This document shows positions 12,331 to 24,670 of a stretch of 64,000 nt of DNA, one piece after another (the first letter of the stretch is position 1; every line of letters starts with the position of its first letter). The position numbers and the translations under genes were made by a program. Origin of the DNA: Macrotrachela quadricornifera (lineage: Eukaryota > Rotifera > Eurotatoria > Philodinida > Philodinidae); contig JAJEKB010021080.1 in the NCBI GenBank assembly GCA_022393335.1, positions 114,268 to 178,267 of the forward strand, given 5' to 3'. The notes under the pieces are model-generated. The model saw only the letters and a program-made list of their open reading frames with translations. It did not search any database and had not been told where the DNA came from.

Positions 12331-13340
12331 ATTTTTTCTCTCATGACTAGAATACAAAAATTTGCTCTCAACATGTTATCTTTCGATAAAAGACAGATTT
12401 GTCAATGAAATACTTAGTTAAGTGCATGATGAAATGGATAGACAGATAGCGATGAAGACATTTAGATAAATAGTTGGATAGCGAATTAGGTAAGTATATA
12501 CCTAGTTAGTTGATAAGCTAAACAGGTTAATAGATAGAGAGATAGTTAATGTCCATCGCAGTGCGCAGTGGTACACAGGCTTTTTTTGAAAAACTATAAA
12601 AGAATAAGAGCTAAATAGTTCGAGCTTTTTACACTGTCCAAAGTAAAAAATGAATTAGGGTAGACTAATGGTGACACATTAACCTTAATTTAAAAGTTAA
12701 AATTAAAGTGACATTTTAAAGTTTGACTGCTAAAGTTAAAGCAATATACTTTGATACTTTAAGTTTAAAAAAACAATCAAAGTTAGGGTAGTTACGCCAT
12801 TGAATAAGGAAAATTTGATAGATTTAAGATTTTCTTTTATGCAAAAGGTATCCTGCAAAAATAACGATATTTCATAAAGTTTGATCAAAAATTTTCAAGA
12901 TAAGGGAGTCCGAATCTGTAATCCATTTTTCGAGGTTCGTGAATTGGAACAATTAATTAAAGAAAGTCCCCTTTTCGAAAAATGATGAATTCTTATACAG
13001 TTCGGTGAACGATTTTCAGAGTAGAAGAATCCGAATCTGTTCTCGGTTTTCAAAATGTTGACATTAATCTGCGGAAATACTAGTTCCTCGCCTCCATATA
13101 TCATATTAATACCAATACCATTCATTATGAATACCTCAATCCTGTATTGGTATTAGTATTGCTATTAATGATAATGGTATTGTTACATCCCCACACCCAA
13201 TCCCAGGATCCCGATACCAGGAACGACCGAACTCTGAAGCGATCGAACCAGGAATTCTCGGTCTATTCTCAAAGCCAGTGCATGCCTATTAACAGACAGA
13301 TTACGGAAGATCATATAAGGAGAAAAACTAAACAGATAGA
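12331..13340. other. Stretch without a recognisable gene
   Basis: Contains a degenerate GATA-type repeat at about 12430-12550 and AAAGTTAAA-type simple sequence near 12670-12790. Short ORFs at 12895-13350 show no recognisable motif. Confidence 0.5.
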
Positions 13341-13564
13341 TATAAATTAAAGCAATAGATTAAGGTTCAAGACTAAGGATTAGGTCAAGTGAATAGATTA
13401 TGAACATACGTAAATTTAGGATCGTATATTATGGAATAGGTTAATAGGTTAGGCTAAGCGTAGAGACTAATGGATTAGTTTGAGGGAATGTACATAGATT
13501 TAGGAAGGCAGAATAAGCCCGAGATTAACGAGATAAATTAATCAGTTACATTAGGAAATTAGAC
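13340..13564. repeat. TTAAGG-type minisatellite, left part
   Basis: Degenerate ~12 bp units of the form ATAGRTTAAGGR. The array continues at 14191-14750 on the other side of the 13568-14187 element. Confidence 0.6.
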
Positions 13565-13567
13565 TAA

Positions 13568-14187
13568 CGAGGATACCTTTCCAAGTGCTCTCCCTATTGC
13601 AATGATTTTTTGCCTGTAAATAGTAAATTGTATTCTAATAATAACTCTAAGAGGGTTTGGGTTCCTATTGAGATATGTCTCATTCCAAAAGATCCCTGTG
13701 GGGATTCCGGGTACGCAATAATCGTATTTTGAAATTTTAGTCTGCACCATCGCGCATACAAAAATCTCAACTAGTCCAGCTTGTGTAGGAAAATTTAGAA
13801 GTTTTGAACAAAGTCTCGCCGAGACACAAAGTTCTCAAAAAATGCATGTTATATACACTATCTATAGAAAAGGACTTAAAATTTGAAAGTTCCTTATCTC
13901 GAGAAGACTTTCCTCAAAGCTTCTAAATTTTTCTACACAAGCTAGTTTAGCTGAGACCTCTGTATGCGCGGAGTTTCAGACCAAAATTTAAAAATGCGAG
14001 TTTTTCATATCTGAGTTCCCCACAAGGATCTTTTAGAATGAGAAATATTGAGAAACTGGTAATTTCGCCATATTTCAATAGGAGCCCAAATTCTTTTAGA
14101 GTTATTATTAGGAGACGACTTACTAACTATAGGCAAAAAACCATTGCAATCAAAGGGGGGGGGGGGGCACTTGAAAAGGTTCCGTCG
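13568..14187. mobile_element. 620 bp foldback, CGAGGGAAC family
   Basis: Long inverted arms end in CGAGGATACC (left) and GGTTCCGTCG (right), with the next bases TTTCCAAGTGC and its inverted copy. Exact 3-bp target duplication TAA at 13565-13567 and 14188-14190. It sits inside the TTAAGG minisatellite. A run of about 14 G at 14154-14167 lies in the right arm. Length matches its relatives (623 and 617 bp). No coding capacity. Confidence 0.85.
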
Positions 14188-14190
14188 TAA

Positions 14191-14750
14191 GAGGAGAGGT
14201 TAAGAATTAGATTAAGAGATAGGTATAGGAGTTCAGTTTGAGAGTTAGATTGAACAGATAGGTTAAGATGTTAGACTAAAGGAAACAGATTAAGAAGTTA
14301 TACGTAGATTTAGGAAGATAGAATAAGGAGTGGACTAGAGAATAGATAAAAGAGTTTCATTAATGAATTAGAGTAAGCGATAGGTTAGGCGATTGTATCA
14401 AGGGGTAGGTTAAAGGGATAGACTGAAGGGATAGATTAAAGACTAGATTAAGAGGTTAGAGAGAGCGGATAGATTAAGGGGTTAGGTTGAGGGAATAGAT
14501 TAAGGTATAGTTTAAGGCGATAGGTTAAGGATTAGACTAAGGAAATAGATTAAGGACTTGGATTAAGGTATAGGTTGAGGGGTTAGGTTAAGGGAGTAGA
14601 TTAAGGGTAAGATTAAAGGATTAGGCTAAGGCAATAGGTTAAGGTATAGGCTAAGGGTTAGATTATGAGGATAGATTAATGGATTAGGTTTAAACGGTAG
14701 CTTAAGGGGTAAGCTAAGAAACTAGTTTAAGAAAATAGATTGAGGTACAC
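14191..14750. repeat. TTAAGG-type minisatellite, right part
   Basis: More than 30 degenerate ~10-13 bp units such as GATAGATTAAGG, GGTTAGGTTAAGGG and ATAGGTTAAGGAT. All keep the purine-rich strand on top. The array reads through from 13340-13564 if the foldback element is removed. Confidence 0.75.
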
Positions 14751-15079
14751 GCATGCAAAATTCATGAGAAAACCGTTGTAAAAGGTCTTATGGTAACACA
14801 AGAAAGATTTGGGCGTTTTGGGATGCTAATCGGGATTCTCAGTTGTCAGCTAGAGACGTCTTTAAAAACAAGAGAAACACACTTTTCAAATCATGTAATA
14901 CGTCAACTGTATAAAATTCAGTGAGCAATGAAAGTTAGCATTTTCCTTGCTAAATATCACTAGTCGCTAAATATTTTTTGGTTTTCATGTTAGTTATTTT
15001 AGACACTTTTAGGTCACAACCGGGAACCGCGATTAGCATCCCAAAACGATCACAATTTCTATAGCGGTTAGACGCGTTT

Positions 15080-15900
15080 ATTAATTTTCTTGCCTGACTG
15101 GGTATATAAAGATTTTTTGCTTTCATATGAAGGAGAATGTAATTCTCCACAAATCTATATGATTCTCAAAGAGAGACAGTCAAATCGGTCATAGGAAAAA
15201 TCCCATATAAGGGTTTACTTCACCAAGGACTAATGCGCCTTTAGCATAGTATTTGAATCCTCGCTCAAAAATTTTTGTTACCTACATAAAGATTTTTTGA
15301 TATCATAAGAAAGAGAATTCAATTCTCTATAAATCCATATGATTCGGAAAGAGAGACAATCAAATCGAACGTAGGAAAAGTCCAATAGAGTGCCCTATTC
15401 GACCAAAGATTAATGCTGCTTCAGCATAGTATTTGGATTCTAGCCCAAAAATTTCTGTCACCTTAATAAATTTTTTTTTGTTTTATAGGAAAGAGAATTT
15501 TTTTTCTTTAAAAATCAGTATGATTTTGGAAGAAGAGACACTTGTGGGGCGCATTGCGAAATTGTCTTTGTACGGCTTGATTTCACGAAGGAGAAATTCA
15601 TATGGAGCGTACTGTTTGGATCTGTGCTCAAAAATTTCTGGTACATATATAAAGATTTTTTGCTTTCGTACGAAAGAGAAGTTAATTCTGTATAAGTTCA
15701 TAGGATTTCCAAAGAGAGAATGAAGGCGATTGTGGTGGGACTCTTGGGCTATGCTCAGTTTCGCCAATGACTAATGTATATCGGGCACAGTGTTTCAATT
15801 AAAGCGCAAAAATATCTGCGACCTATGAAGATTTTCTCGTTGTTTATGAAAAGGAGTTTAGTTCTGTTGAAATTCATAGGGTCGCAAAAAACAGAGAATG
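15080..15900. repeat. ~180 bp satellite, right block
   Basis: Five recognisable units with the anchor GAGAATTnAATTCTC at 15133, 15313, 15493, 15676 and 15854 (spacings 180, 180, 183, 178). Each unit contains AAAAATTTCTGTCACCT.AATAAAGATTTTTTG and a TAATGC.CTTTAGCATAGTATTTG block. The sequence decays after 15.9 kb. No convincing gene; the ORFs at 15433-15767 follow the repeat. Confidence 0.8.
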
Positions 15901-18717
15901 CGGTTGGTGAAAGCAAAATCGTTCGATGAAGTTGCTAACTTTTGGGTATTTTGTTTCGAGGACAGTAGTGCATCATTATTTTTTTGTTTATGTCAATTTT
16001 TTGAGAATTCTTTTTTTTTTGTAAAGAGAATGTTTGGTGACGTAAATGCTTAAGTAATTGGGAAGTAGAGATGATCCCGCTTTGTGTAGCAAAGGAATTG
16101 TGTTCTAGAGAAAGAGCATCTTGGATAGGCTATTCAATACATGGTGTTTCGATTAGGACTAAAGTAGTTTTAGTATCTGTGTTGTGGTTTTTCTGGGGTG
16201 TGGAATGGTGAATGGTATTTTTTGGAGATGTGTGTGGTTTCGAAAAGAAGAGGGTTGCATTTGACAAATGTTAGATAGGATTGTTGTTCCGCACGAAGTT
16301 GGTATTTTCGAAACTAGTAGAATTACTGATAGTTTGATACTTAATTCATCATGATATAGTAAAGATAGGTCTGTAGGTTGATACTGTAGTCTGAGGATTG
16401 GCTGGATTTATTGCGTTTCCTAGTGCGACTGTTTGGTGAATATTTTTTGTTGCATAGACATGTTGAGGTATGTGACTGTGTGAAACATTATAAATCGGTT
16501 TGTTTTTTTTTGTTATGAATAGGTATTTCTAGATTGTTTGTTGACTATTTAGTTATCTTCAAGAGGTAGACGTCTATCTTAAATTGAGAAAGGACTATCC
16601 GAAAGTAATTTGATGTAGATGCGACCAACTCAACTTTGATTAGATGAGGAGATTTGTCGTGCTCGAGTTTTGAATATGGTGAAAATAAAAATAATTAAAA
16701 TCGAAACGTGTGATAAATTTTCTATTGTGGGAAGCAAAAATGAAAATGGCTTAGAGTCGATCCCAATGTTGAAGGTACTTTAATTATAGGAACAGTGTGC
16801 GTAAAAGTTTTATGGATTTTTGCTTATTCGAGTAGTTGATCATTATGTTTAGATATCGATTTCCTAGATGCTGTTAAATAGAGAATTTTTTTCGGATGTC
16901 CTAAGTTCACTCCATTGATTAGGGTATCAATTGTTTAACTTTGATAAATCGAGATTTAATTATTCTAGATTTGATATACTAGAATAATCTGTTACTTAAT
17001 TATGATAAATATTTGTTGATTATGAAGATTATTTTTCCTATAAATGAATGTTTTTCGGTATAAAATCGTATAAGAATTATTCATTGACATAATTGAATAT
17101 TAAAAGGAATGATAAATGATATAGCTAACTTATATTGCACCAAAGTATGAAGAATATTTGTTTAGTTAGGTTGTTTTCTATTTCATATGATGCTTTTTAT
17201 AGGAATTAAATTTTGTTGTTTGACACAATTTGATAAAAACTTTATTTTGAAATAGATCATTGAGATTTTGATAAAAACTAATATAAAAGGTTTTTAAAGA
17301 TTATTTCAAATGTAAGTTAAATGTTTATTAAACGATTGAATATAGTTTAATCTAATAATAAGATTTGTTTTTCAATTAAATGTAAAGAATAAATTCTATA
17401 ATCAGAGTCTATTAAAAACAATTAATCTCATTTTAGGAAAAAGAAAATAAATGATTTTTAATAAAATAATATCTAAAATTTGTTTTTGTTTCTATTATCC
17501 GAAATTTAAGATAAACAATTCTGTAAGACAAATACAAATTCTAATAAAATAATAAAGAAACTCTATTTTTATCAATGATTATCAATTTCAAGTTAGAGAC
17601 ATTTCGATTTATCAAATTAGTTTTTGTCAAATGATCAATAATATTTCTACTAGAAACTATTTTTCATAAAATAAAAATAATTCGCCTGTTGTTAAATATT
17701 TATTTATCATAAAATAAACAAGAATTATTTTTCAATATAATTAGTAAGAGACTTTGAAGAGGAATGATCATTGATCTTATCGACAAATTCTCTTGAATTT
17801 TAAGAACCTAAATGACTATAAAATGCACCAAAAATCTCTCAGATGTACTTTAAACATATATTTGCTACGTTGTTTTCGATTGATAAATTCCTCCTGATTA
17901 AAACTGTAAATATTTCTATTCAATCCAATAAAATTAAACAGAAATATTTCATCTTTTTAAATAAATAAGATTATAGAATAACATTTTTCACAATTCGAAA
18001 TAGAAGAGTAAGGATACATGGAAACGCATCTGAACATTTTTTTAAAAATAAATTTCATAGAAAAAAAGGCGTCGGATAATTAATATCATGGAAAATATGA
18101 TAAGACTATTTGAATGAACATTTCTACAATAAATTAATATTTTCATATTTTAAATAAAATCTCATTAATTCATCAATGAAGATATTTCAAATATTGTTTT
18201 GCCTAGATTTTGTTAAATAAATATTCAAATGTATATTGAATTATTCCTAAACCTTTATTTAACATAATATTACTTTAGAATACATTGAATTAAGTTATTG
18301 AAAAATACACAATTATCTTTTACTTTCAACAATCAACATTTATTTTCTTTTTTCAAACACTTTTATTAAAATAATATATTAAGATATTTTTCGTTTTTTT
18401 CATTGAACAAAAGTTCAAAAGGATATAACAAAGAAATAAAAAGAATTTTTTTATTTTAATTATTTCCAATTTAAGACAAACGATTTATTTAATAACAAAA
18501 ACCGAATGAAATATTTATATGAAAATGTTCAACTAAATTATTTCATCGGATTATATTTAATAAGGTTTAAATCTTTAATATAACAAATCATTGAGAAGAG
18601 AAATATATAAAGAGAATTCTTCATTTTAATTATTTTAAACTTCATTGAAATAAATCTTAAATTATATTTCAATTTAATTCACATTGGTTTTATATTATTT
18701 TGTTGTCAAACAATATA
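15901..18717. other. Very AT-rich stretch without a gene
   Basis: From about 16.9 kb the sequence is extremely A+T rich with no ORF above background. I see no RNA gene, TIR pair or coding motif in it. Confidence 0.6.
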
Positions 18718-19006
18718 ATTAGGGGTATCCAAAAGTAATGTCGCGTCCATATAATTTCCTTATAAAAAGGTTTTAATAAAATTCTTCTTTTATAGGATGA
18801 TAGAGAAAATGAAGCTCTATTTTTCTATACTATTTCAACACTATTCATCTAGTATTATACTAATAAAATCCCGAGCAGAACTATTTCTGTGTAAAACTTA
18901 ACTATCGGTTGATGTAGATTAAATGGATACACTTTGCATTTCAATTTTCAATGACTTAGTAGGTTGTATTGAAAAACAAAATATGCCACAAGATGCAGCG
19001 TGAAAA
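18718..19006. mobile_element. Left arm of a third CTTAGGG-type long-TIR mariner MITE, cut by an assembly gap
   Basis: Begins after TA (18716-18717) with ATTAGGGGTATCCAAAAGTA, clearly related to the ends at 7186 and 57418. It then follows the 7186 element block by block (CTCTATTTTTCTATACTATTT, ACACTTTGCATTTCA, GATGCAGCGTGAAAA) until the N run starts. No matching right arm is found after the gap. Confidence 0.75.
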
Positions 19007-19406
19007 NNNNNNNNNNNNNNNNNNNNNNNNNNNNNNNNNNNNNNNNNNNNNNNNNNNNNNNNNNNNNNNNNNNNNNNNNNNNNNNNNNNNNNNNNNNNNN
19101 NNNNNNNNNNNNNNNNNNNNNNNNNNNNNNNNNNNNNNNNNNNNNNNNNNNNNNNNNNNNNNNNNNNNNNNNNNNNNNNNNNNNNNNNNNNNNNNNNNNN
19201 NNNNNNNNNNNNNNNNNNNNNNNNNNNNNNNNNNNNNNNNNNNNNNNNNNNNNNNNNNNNNNNNNNNNNNNNNNNNNNNNNNNNNNNNNNNNNNNNNNNN
19301 NNNNNNNNNNNNNNNNNNNNNNNNNNNNNNNNNNNNNNNNNNNNNNNNNNNNNNNNNNNNNNNNNNNNNNNNNNNNNNNNNNNNNNNNNNNNNNNNNNNN
19401 NNNNNN
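19007..19406. other. Assembly gap (400 N)
   Basis: Exactly 400 N, the same length as the gap at 55190-55589, so the length is probably a placeholder. It starts inside a long inverted repeat. Confidence 0.95.
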
Positions 19407-21079
19407 AATTTCAAGGGCTATCAACTGGTGAAAAAAGGTCGGACTTTCGACTTAAGATGACCAAGTTATTTGCATTATACTGAGAGACTCGAAAAATGCC
19501 GAAAAGGGGAAAAACTCCACCCCATTAATTCAAATCTTCTTAATTCACTCACTATTAGTAAGAGCGTCGAAAATTGTGCAAGATGGTGAATGAACGAAAG
19601 GAATTCGACTTACTTGCACTGGAATAAACGTAGAACAAGAGTAAGGACAGATACAAATCGCTTAAAATTTTGTCCTTGACTATACTTCAGAGTATGGACT
19701 ACTTAATGGCGTTAAAAGTTTTACTACGCAGTTCAAGTGGAGTAGAATATGAGCTAATTAAAAATAATTAAAAATTAGCCGGAAAATAGCACCATCTATA
19801 CAACACACATTTTTTTTAAAGAGCCCACTGAAGTGACAATCAACAACAATACATATTATATATGTACCTAATGTCCGCTACCGATCTATAAAATAAGAAG
19901 TGGTCAATTAGTAGTGAAAATTTCTGAGAAAAAAAATAAATTTTTTTCTACAGTGATTTTCCAAATGGCTGTGTTAGTAAAATGATCGCTCTCTCCAATC
20001 CCCAAATTGAAACTCATTCAAACTTTGCCGGAATGTTCTTCCATATGTCTTCTATCATCACAGGTAGCATAAACTAGCATAAATCTTCGTGGACTAAAGA
20101 GGAGACCTTCGAAAAAACCATGGTTTTTCAGGTATTTTATATTTTTCTCAGCCAAGAAACGTTTTTATTCAATAAAAATATTATATTTATAATCAGCACA
20201 CAAAACTGCATCAAAAGATATATGATTTGTTAGCTTTTCCGATAAAAAAATTTTTGACAAAAATTAGGGCTAGGATCCCCCTAAAAGAATTTTTGTTAAA
20301 AATTGTTTTTAGATTTCACTTTTTTTTCATCAGTAATTATTTCTGAAGAGTAGAAAGCAGGATTTCTGTGGAAAAACCGAGATTTTAACATGAAATAAAT
20401 CATGTTTACATACCCTATAGAAATTGCCCACTGTGCCAAGGTGACCTATCGCGCTCATCAAGAAATAGTTCTCGCTCACCACGCTCAATGCGATACTATG
20501 ATGTTCGACGGCGTTCATCCTGATGCTATCGATTCTTCGAAATCCAAAGATCCCTATGTTCGGTTATTCAAGTTTCAATGTTTTTTTGACCTTTGACCTT
20601 CCGGACAAACATACAAACACACAAACACAGCCTGAATTTCAAGATTTAGATCCTGACTTACAGTGAAGAGAGTAGGTTATACAAGGATCCACGGGTACCT
20701 TTACACAATGGAAGCTTTCACATAAGCAGACACACATTCTGCTTTTTTTGCTTAGGAATGGCTTTCATTCGACTAGAAATGACAGAATATCGCCTTAGTT
20801 TTTCTTCGAAGTGTAAAATAAATGCATAAAACTGGGATTTTTGGTAAAAAAAGCTGTAATGGTCGTTTCGCTCCCATTTTCCACCAAAAATTGGCTTCGA
20901 CAAAAATGACTTTTTTATATATGCTCTCGTACAGCTCGGCAAGTTGGTTCCGAATATCATTCTGTTTTTTTTTTAAAGTAATACGGAAGTATAAAACCGA
21001 ATTTTCTACCGAAAATCGTGGGTTTTTGGAACCCCTGTAGAATAGTCTAGACAAAATTTCACGAGTTGACGATACTATC
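19407..21079. other. Stretch without a recognisable gene
   Basis: Small ORFs on both strands show no conserved motif. It contains the dispersed repeat at 20575-20690. Confidence 0.5.
20575..20690. repeat. Dispersed repeat (copy 1)
   Basis: Shares TTTGACCTTTGACCTT, GACAAACATACAAACACACA and CCTGACTTACAGT, in this order and similar spacing, with the inverted sequence at about 56880-56985. Identity of the element is unknown. Confidence 0.6.
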
Positions 21080-21082
21080 TCA

Positions 21083-21705
21083 CGAGGGAACACATCCAAC
21101 TGTCCAATCGCTTCTTTAATAAAAAACATTGGGACGGGGGTTATCCACCATGCTGATTCCGAATATGAGCATGAGAAATGCCCTTAGGCCTTCTATCTAG
21201 AGTTATAGTCATTTTACTGGCTTTTTTGCCTATCGCATGGTATATGGCAACAAATTGAATAAAGATATTTGATCTGAAATTTTGTCAACAGAAAGGTCTA
21301 TGTATAAGTAAAATGTCCTGAAAATTTTAGCTCAAAAAAATGTTTCCTTCCCAAAATATTAAAGTCCTAAAAAATGTCTCATATAACATAAAAAACGCTA
21401 AAACTGCCTATTTTTCTTGGGACTTTAATACCTCCGCAAGCAAACGTCCTTTTGAGCTGAAATTTTCTGGACATTCTACTTATATACAGACCTTTCTACT
21501 GACAAAATTTCAGATCAAAATAGTTTCATTCGGTTTGTTGCTATATACCATGCGATAGGCTAAAAAGCCAGTAAAATGGCTATAACTCTAGACAGAAGGT
21601 CTAAGGGCATTTCTCATGCTCTTATTCGGAATCAGCATGGTGGATAACCTCCGTCCCAATGTTTTTTATTAAAAAAGCAATTGGACAGTTGGATGTGTTC
21701 CCTCG
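21083..21705. mobile_element. 623 bp foldback, CGAGGGAAC family
   Basis: Ends are CGAGGGAACACATCCAACTG and its inverted copy (CAGTTGGATGTGTTCCCTCG). Arms of ~300 bp meet near 21395. Flanks are TCA (21080-21082) and TTA (21706-21708), a 3-bp duplication with one change. The inner part (CCTGAAAATTTTAGCTCAAA, GTTTCCTTCCCAAAATATTA) matches the 34797 element. No coding capacity. Confidence 0.85.
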
Positions 21706-21808
21706 TTAGAAAGATCTGTTCTCGACACTTTCCTATACTTAGATCATTTTTGCGCGAAACTGAATTTGTCAAGTGAATGACAGATGCATCGACAAATGAA
21801 ATGATTAT

Positions 21809-22987
21809 TAGTAGTAATACCGGCAGGTTCACTTGAGAAAAAATTATCAGAAAATGTAATTGAGCTTGAAGAAAGAGCAGCGATTACACTGAAGAAGTTA
21901 GAAAAATTTGCGGATGATTTAATACTACCTGTCAATGTAGCTAAAACAAAAGCAATGCTAATCCACAATGTCGTAGCACCTCCACTTCCGCGAGTGTACT
22001 ATAAAGATCAACCGATTGACTATGTTAATAGATTCAAATATTTAGGAGTAACGATATCCGTTAAGTTAGGATGGATGTTTATATAAATGAACGGCTAGGT
22101 ATAATAAGGTAGATCTACAATGCTATGAGACTCGTTTTTAGGACTATTGGAAAAAAATATATTCAAATTCGTAAAAAAATTTTTCTTACAATTGTATTAC
22201 CTCACTATATATGGTTATTTTGTACTTGGTTCTTCTTTTCAACTAACCAGCGTGATCGTATTGAACATACATATTGCTCAGGCCTTAGATTGTTGCATAA
22301 CCTTCGTCAATGGGATGATTTTACTACCCAGGTACTACCTCGCGAAAAAACCCTTCGGGATTATCTGTACGACTACTGGAGACGCTTTGCTCGCCATTTG
22401 TTGATATCTGATGAAGGTCTTGCATTCCAACAATCTTGGAATGCCTATTTAATTATTACGATGCCTAATAGCTGGTTGAGATCTATGGAGTTTAGAAGGA
22501 ATAGCGTATTTCCACGTAGACTTATCCAACAGGCAACACACTGTCTAGTTGATTGGCTGGAGTTTGAGGAAGTCCATAAAAAGCAATACGACTATTTTAG
22601 GAAATCCAAGGAATATATGAACGATTATATATATAAATACTTGATGATATGCCCTTACGATGTCACTGAATAAAGTAAACCGTAGATCATATCCTGCATG
22701 GTATATCTGTTTCTCCCTCCCTGGATCAATATGTCTTTCGTTGTTTTTCTTTTTTTTTGTTGTATTTCTTTAATTAAGTATTAGCTTGTCATTATTCCCG
22801 TTGTCTGTTGTTTTATATGTTAGTATGTTTATGTAGTGTTTTTTTTGCTTTCTCTGTTAAAGCTTTATATCTCTTTCTCTTATATAACTCTATTAGTGTT
22901 CTTTTTCTTTTACTATTTTCTCCGAATATCTAATAGTAACTGTGAACCTAAGCATAGCATGGCACAGTAATATAAATTTAAAAAAAA
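21809..22987 (+). mobile_element. 5'-truncated LINE insertion with 17 bp target duplication
   Basis: Flanked by identical ACAAATGAAATGATTAT at 21792-21808 and 22988-23004. The insert has a reverse-transcriptase C-terminal reading frame, a 3' UTR of about 300 bp and a short A-rich end just before the right duplication. This is the classic signature of target-primed reverse transcription. Confidence 0.9.
21833..22676 (+). pseudogene. LINE ORF2 C-terminal fragment
   Basis: Reads KFADDLILPVNVAKTKAML and VNRFKYLGVTIS (21893-22055), the end of a LINE reverse-transcriptase domain. A frameshift near 22070 follows. Then 22125-22676 gives a 182-residue frame with RIEHTYCSGLRLLHNLRQW, the post-RT region. 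The stop at 22674-22676 is probably the natural end. The 5' part, including endonuclease and catalytic RT core, was never inserted (5' truncation). Orientation matches the A-rich tail. Clade not resolved. Confidence 0.75.
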
Positions 22988-23297
22988 ACAAATGAAATGA
23001 TTATAGATCATTGGATGAGCGAGTTTGTCTTTTGTGTTCCTTTTTCTTACACACACAAACTGGAAACTATTTTTCTATATCTACTATTTCTTCGTTTCAG
23101 TTCACTGCACCACATGCAAATTATATGCTGGCTATATTTCACTTTTCATTCGTATTTTATTCTCTACTAGTGATGAGAAGAAAAATATATCTGTCTTGTT
23201 CTTTATCTATTTTACAGTTGAATGACTACAATGTAGGTGAATATACATAGTTTAATACACCGGATTCATTTTTAACATATTTTTGTCCGTAATTCCG

Positions 23298-23729
23298 ATG
23301 TCAACGAATCGCGTTATAACGACTAAAGAAATTGAAAAATCACTAGCTTGGATTGAAGCTTTTTTTAAAGCCGCTGATACGAAGGATGTTCAACATATGA
23401 TTACTGATTTCTTTTATCCAGATGGCACACTTGCTTTTAACGATAAAACACCAATAAAAGGACATGATGCCTTAATAACTCACTTCAAAGAATTTTATCG
23501 TCCATTTTCAAACATGAAGCATACAATCGAACATTTTGATGTTTTGCCAAATAGAATTTATGCACAAGTGAAGTTCGAAACTGTTATGAAAAATGACCCT
23601 GAACAAAAGACAATCACTATATTAGCATTCAATTCTGTACAAAAAAATATTGATGAAGATAAAGCGTCATTTTATCATGTTTACGGTAACATTTTACCTC
23701 TCGAACAGGGTATCAAAATCTTCTCTTAA
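23298..23729 (+). CDS. NTF2-like / SnoaL-type protein
   Basis: A complete single-exon frame of 143 residues. I start it at the ATG at 23298; an upstream in-frame extension begins only with TTG. The pattern is typical of the NTF2-like superfamily (SnoaL-like): an N-terminal helix with SLAWIEAFFKAADTKD, a strand with FYPDGTLAFNDK, then IKGHDALITHFKEFYRPF, and C-terminal strands IYAQVKFETVMK, KTITILAFNSV and SFYHVYGNILP. Family members are small dimeric cone-shaped proteins; some are isomerases, cyclases or dehydratases, many have no known reaction. No catalytic residue set can be assigned. It follows the LINE insertion by about 300 bp and is convergent with the Aster-like gene. Lack of introns and the family's abundance in bacteria and fungi would fit horizontal acquisition, but this is inference. 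Confidence 0.7.
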   Translation: MSTNRVITTKEIEKSLAWIEAFFKAADTKDVQHMITDFFYPDGTLAFNDKTPIKGHDALITHFKEFYRPFSNMKHTIEHFDVLPNRIYAQVKFETVMKNDPEQKTITILAFNSVQKNIDEDKASFYHVYGNILPLEQGIKIFS

Positions 23730-24670
23730 TGGCCATTGATCCTTGAATTATGTTTGATTACAAATAAATAAGTTATAGATGGATCAATTCAACTTTTTTC
23801 TAGGACTTCGACAAATATTCACTTAAAACTTCTTGAATAAAAAACTGTTTTTCGATCGTATCTGAGTAAGATATATCGATGAAAACAAAAAAAAGATTTC
23901 AAGAAATGTCCTCTGATTTACTGAACTTGATATAGAGCAGAACACAACTTTCACCAAGAATTCAAATCTCTCAGTTCACTTTCTGTGCATTTAAGGTGTA
24001 AAACAAGATATGTGGCATTTCAGTTTCATCTGGATAATACTCGCACACATTCGAAAAAAGAACACTTCCTATGAGCTTACCAAAAACATACTATCGACCG
24101 ATCGAAAATATCATTCAAGTGGAAAACGTTGCATTACCAGAGATAAATTATATCCCGACAATATCCCAGATATAATTACTGATAGCAACATTTGATAGTT
24201 GATCTTTCTTGGAATCGTCATCGACCACATTTGACAGAAAGGTGTAAACACTAATCGAAGGTGTCATTGCTTTTTCCAACTTCGTACAGTCATCTATCAG
24301 CCTCATATGTATAAGTCAGACTTTGAAATTGATAGTTACATGATTAGAATAACTTTTCTTCCTTCCTTTAGTCTCTTATTTAGCGTATAGAAAAAATGTA
24401 TTTATTCTGAATGTCTAGTTTGATTGAATATCTCATTCTCTTGACGAAGTAAATGGATTTATAAATAATAAAAAAGAAAAAAGCTTTGCCGATGTGTCTG
24501 ATAGCTTTGACAAGAGTGTAAACACACATCTTTCATTCTGCTTTTTTCCGAAAACATTAAAAAAAAAGAGATTTCCAATCAACATCGATGACGAAAAGAA
24601 CAAGCACTTCGACTGAAGAATGAAAACACCGGCTTTGGAAGAAAATAGAAAGATTAGTATCGAAAGAAAC
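23730..24670. other. Intergenic region between convergent genes
   Basis: 3' flank of the NTF2-like gene and of the Aster-like gene. No conserved ORF or repeat family was recognised. Confidence 0.55.

Noticed and set aside
15433..15767. Overlapping ORFs on both strands
   Set aside because: They follow the ~180 bp satellite units.
18948..19460. Long ORFs across the first N run
   Set aside because: They exist only because N was read through; fewer than 25 real residues flank the gap.
20773..21129. 118-codon minus ORF
   Set aside because: Runs into the 21083 foldback end and has no motif; composition follows AT-rich repeat DNA.
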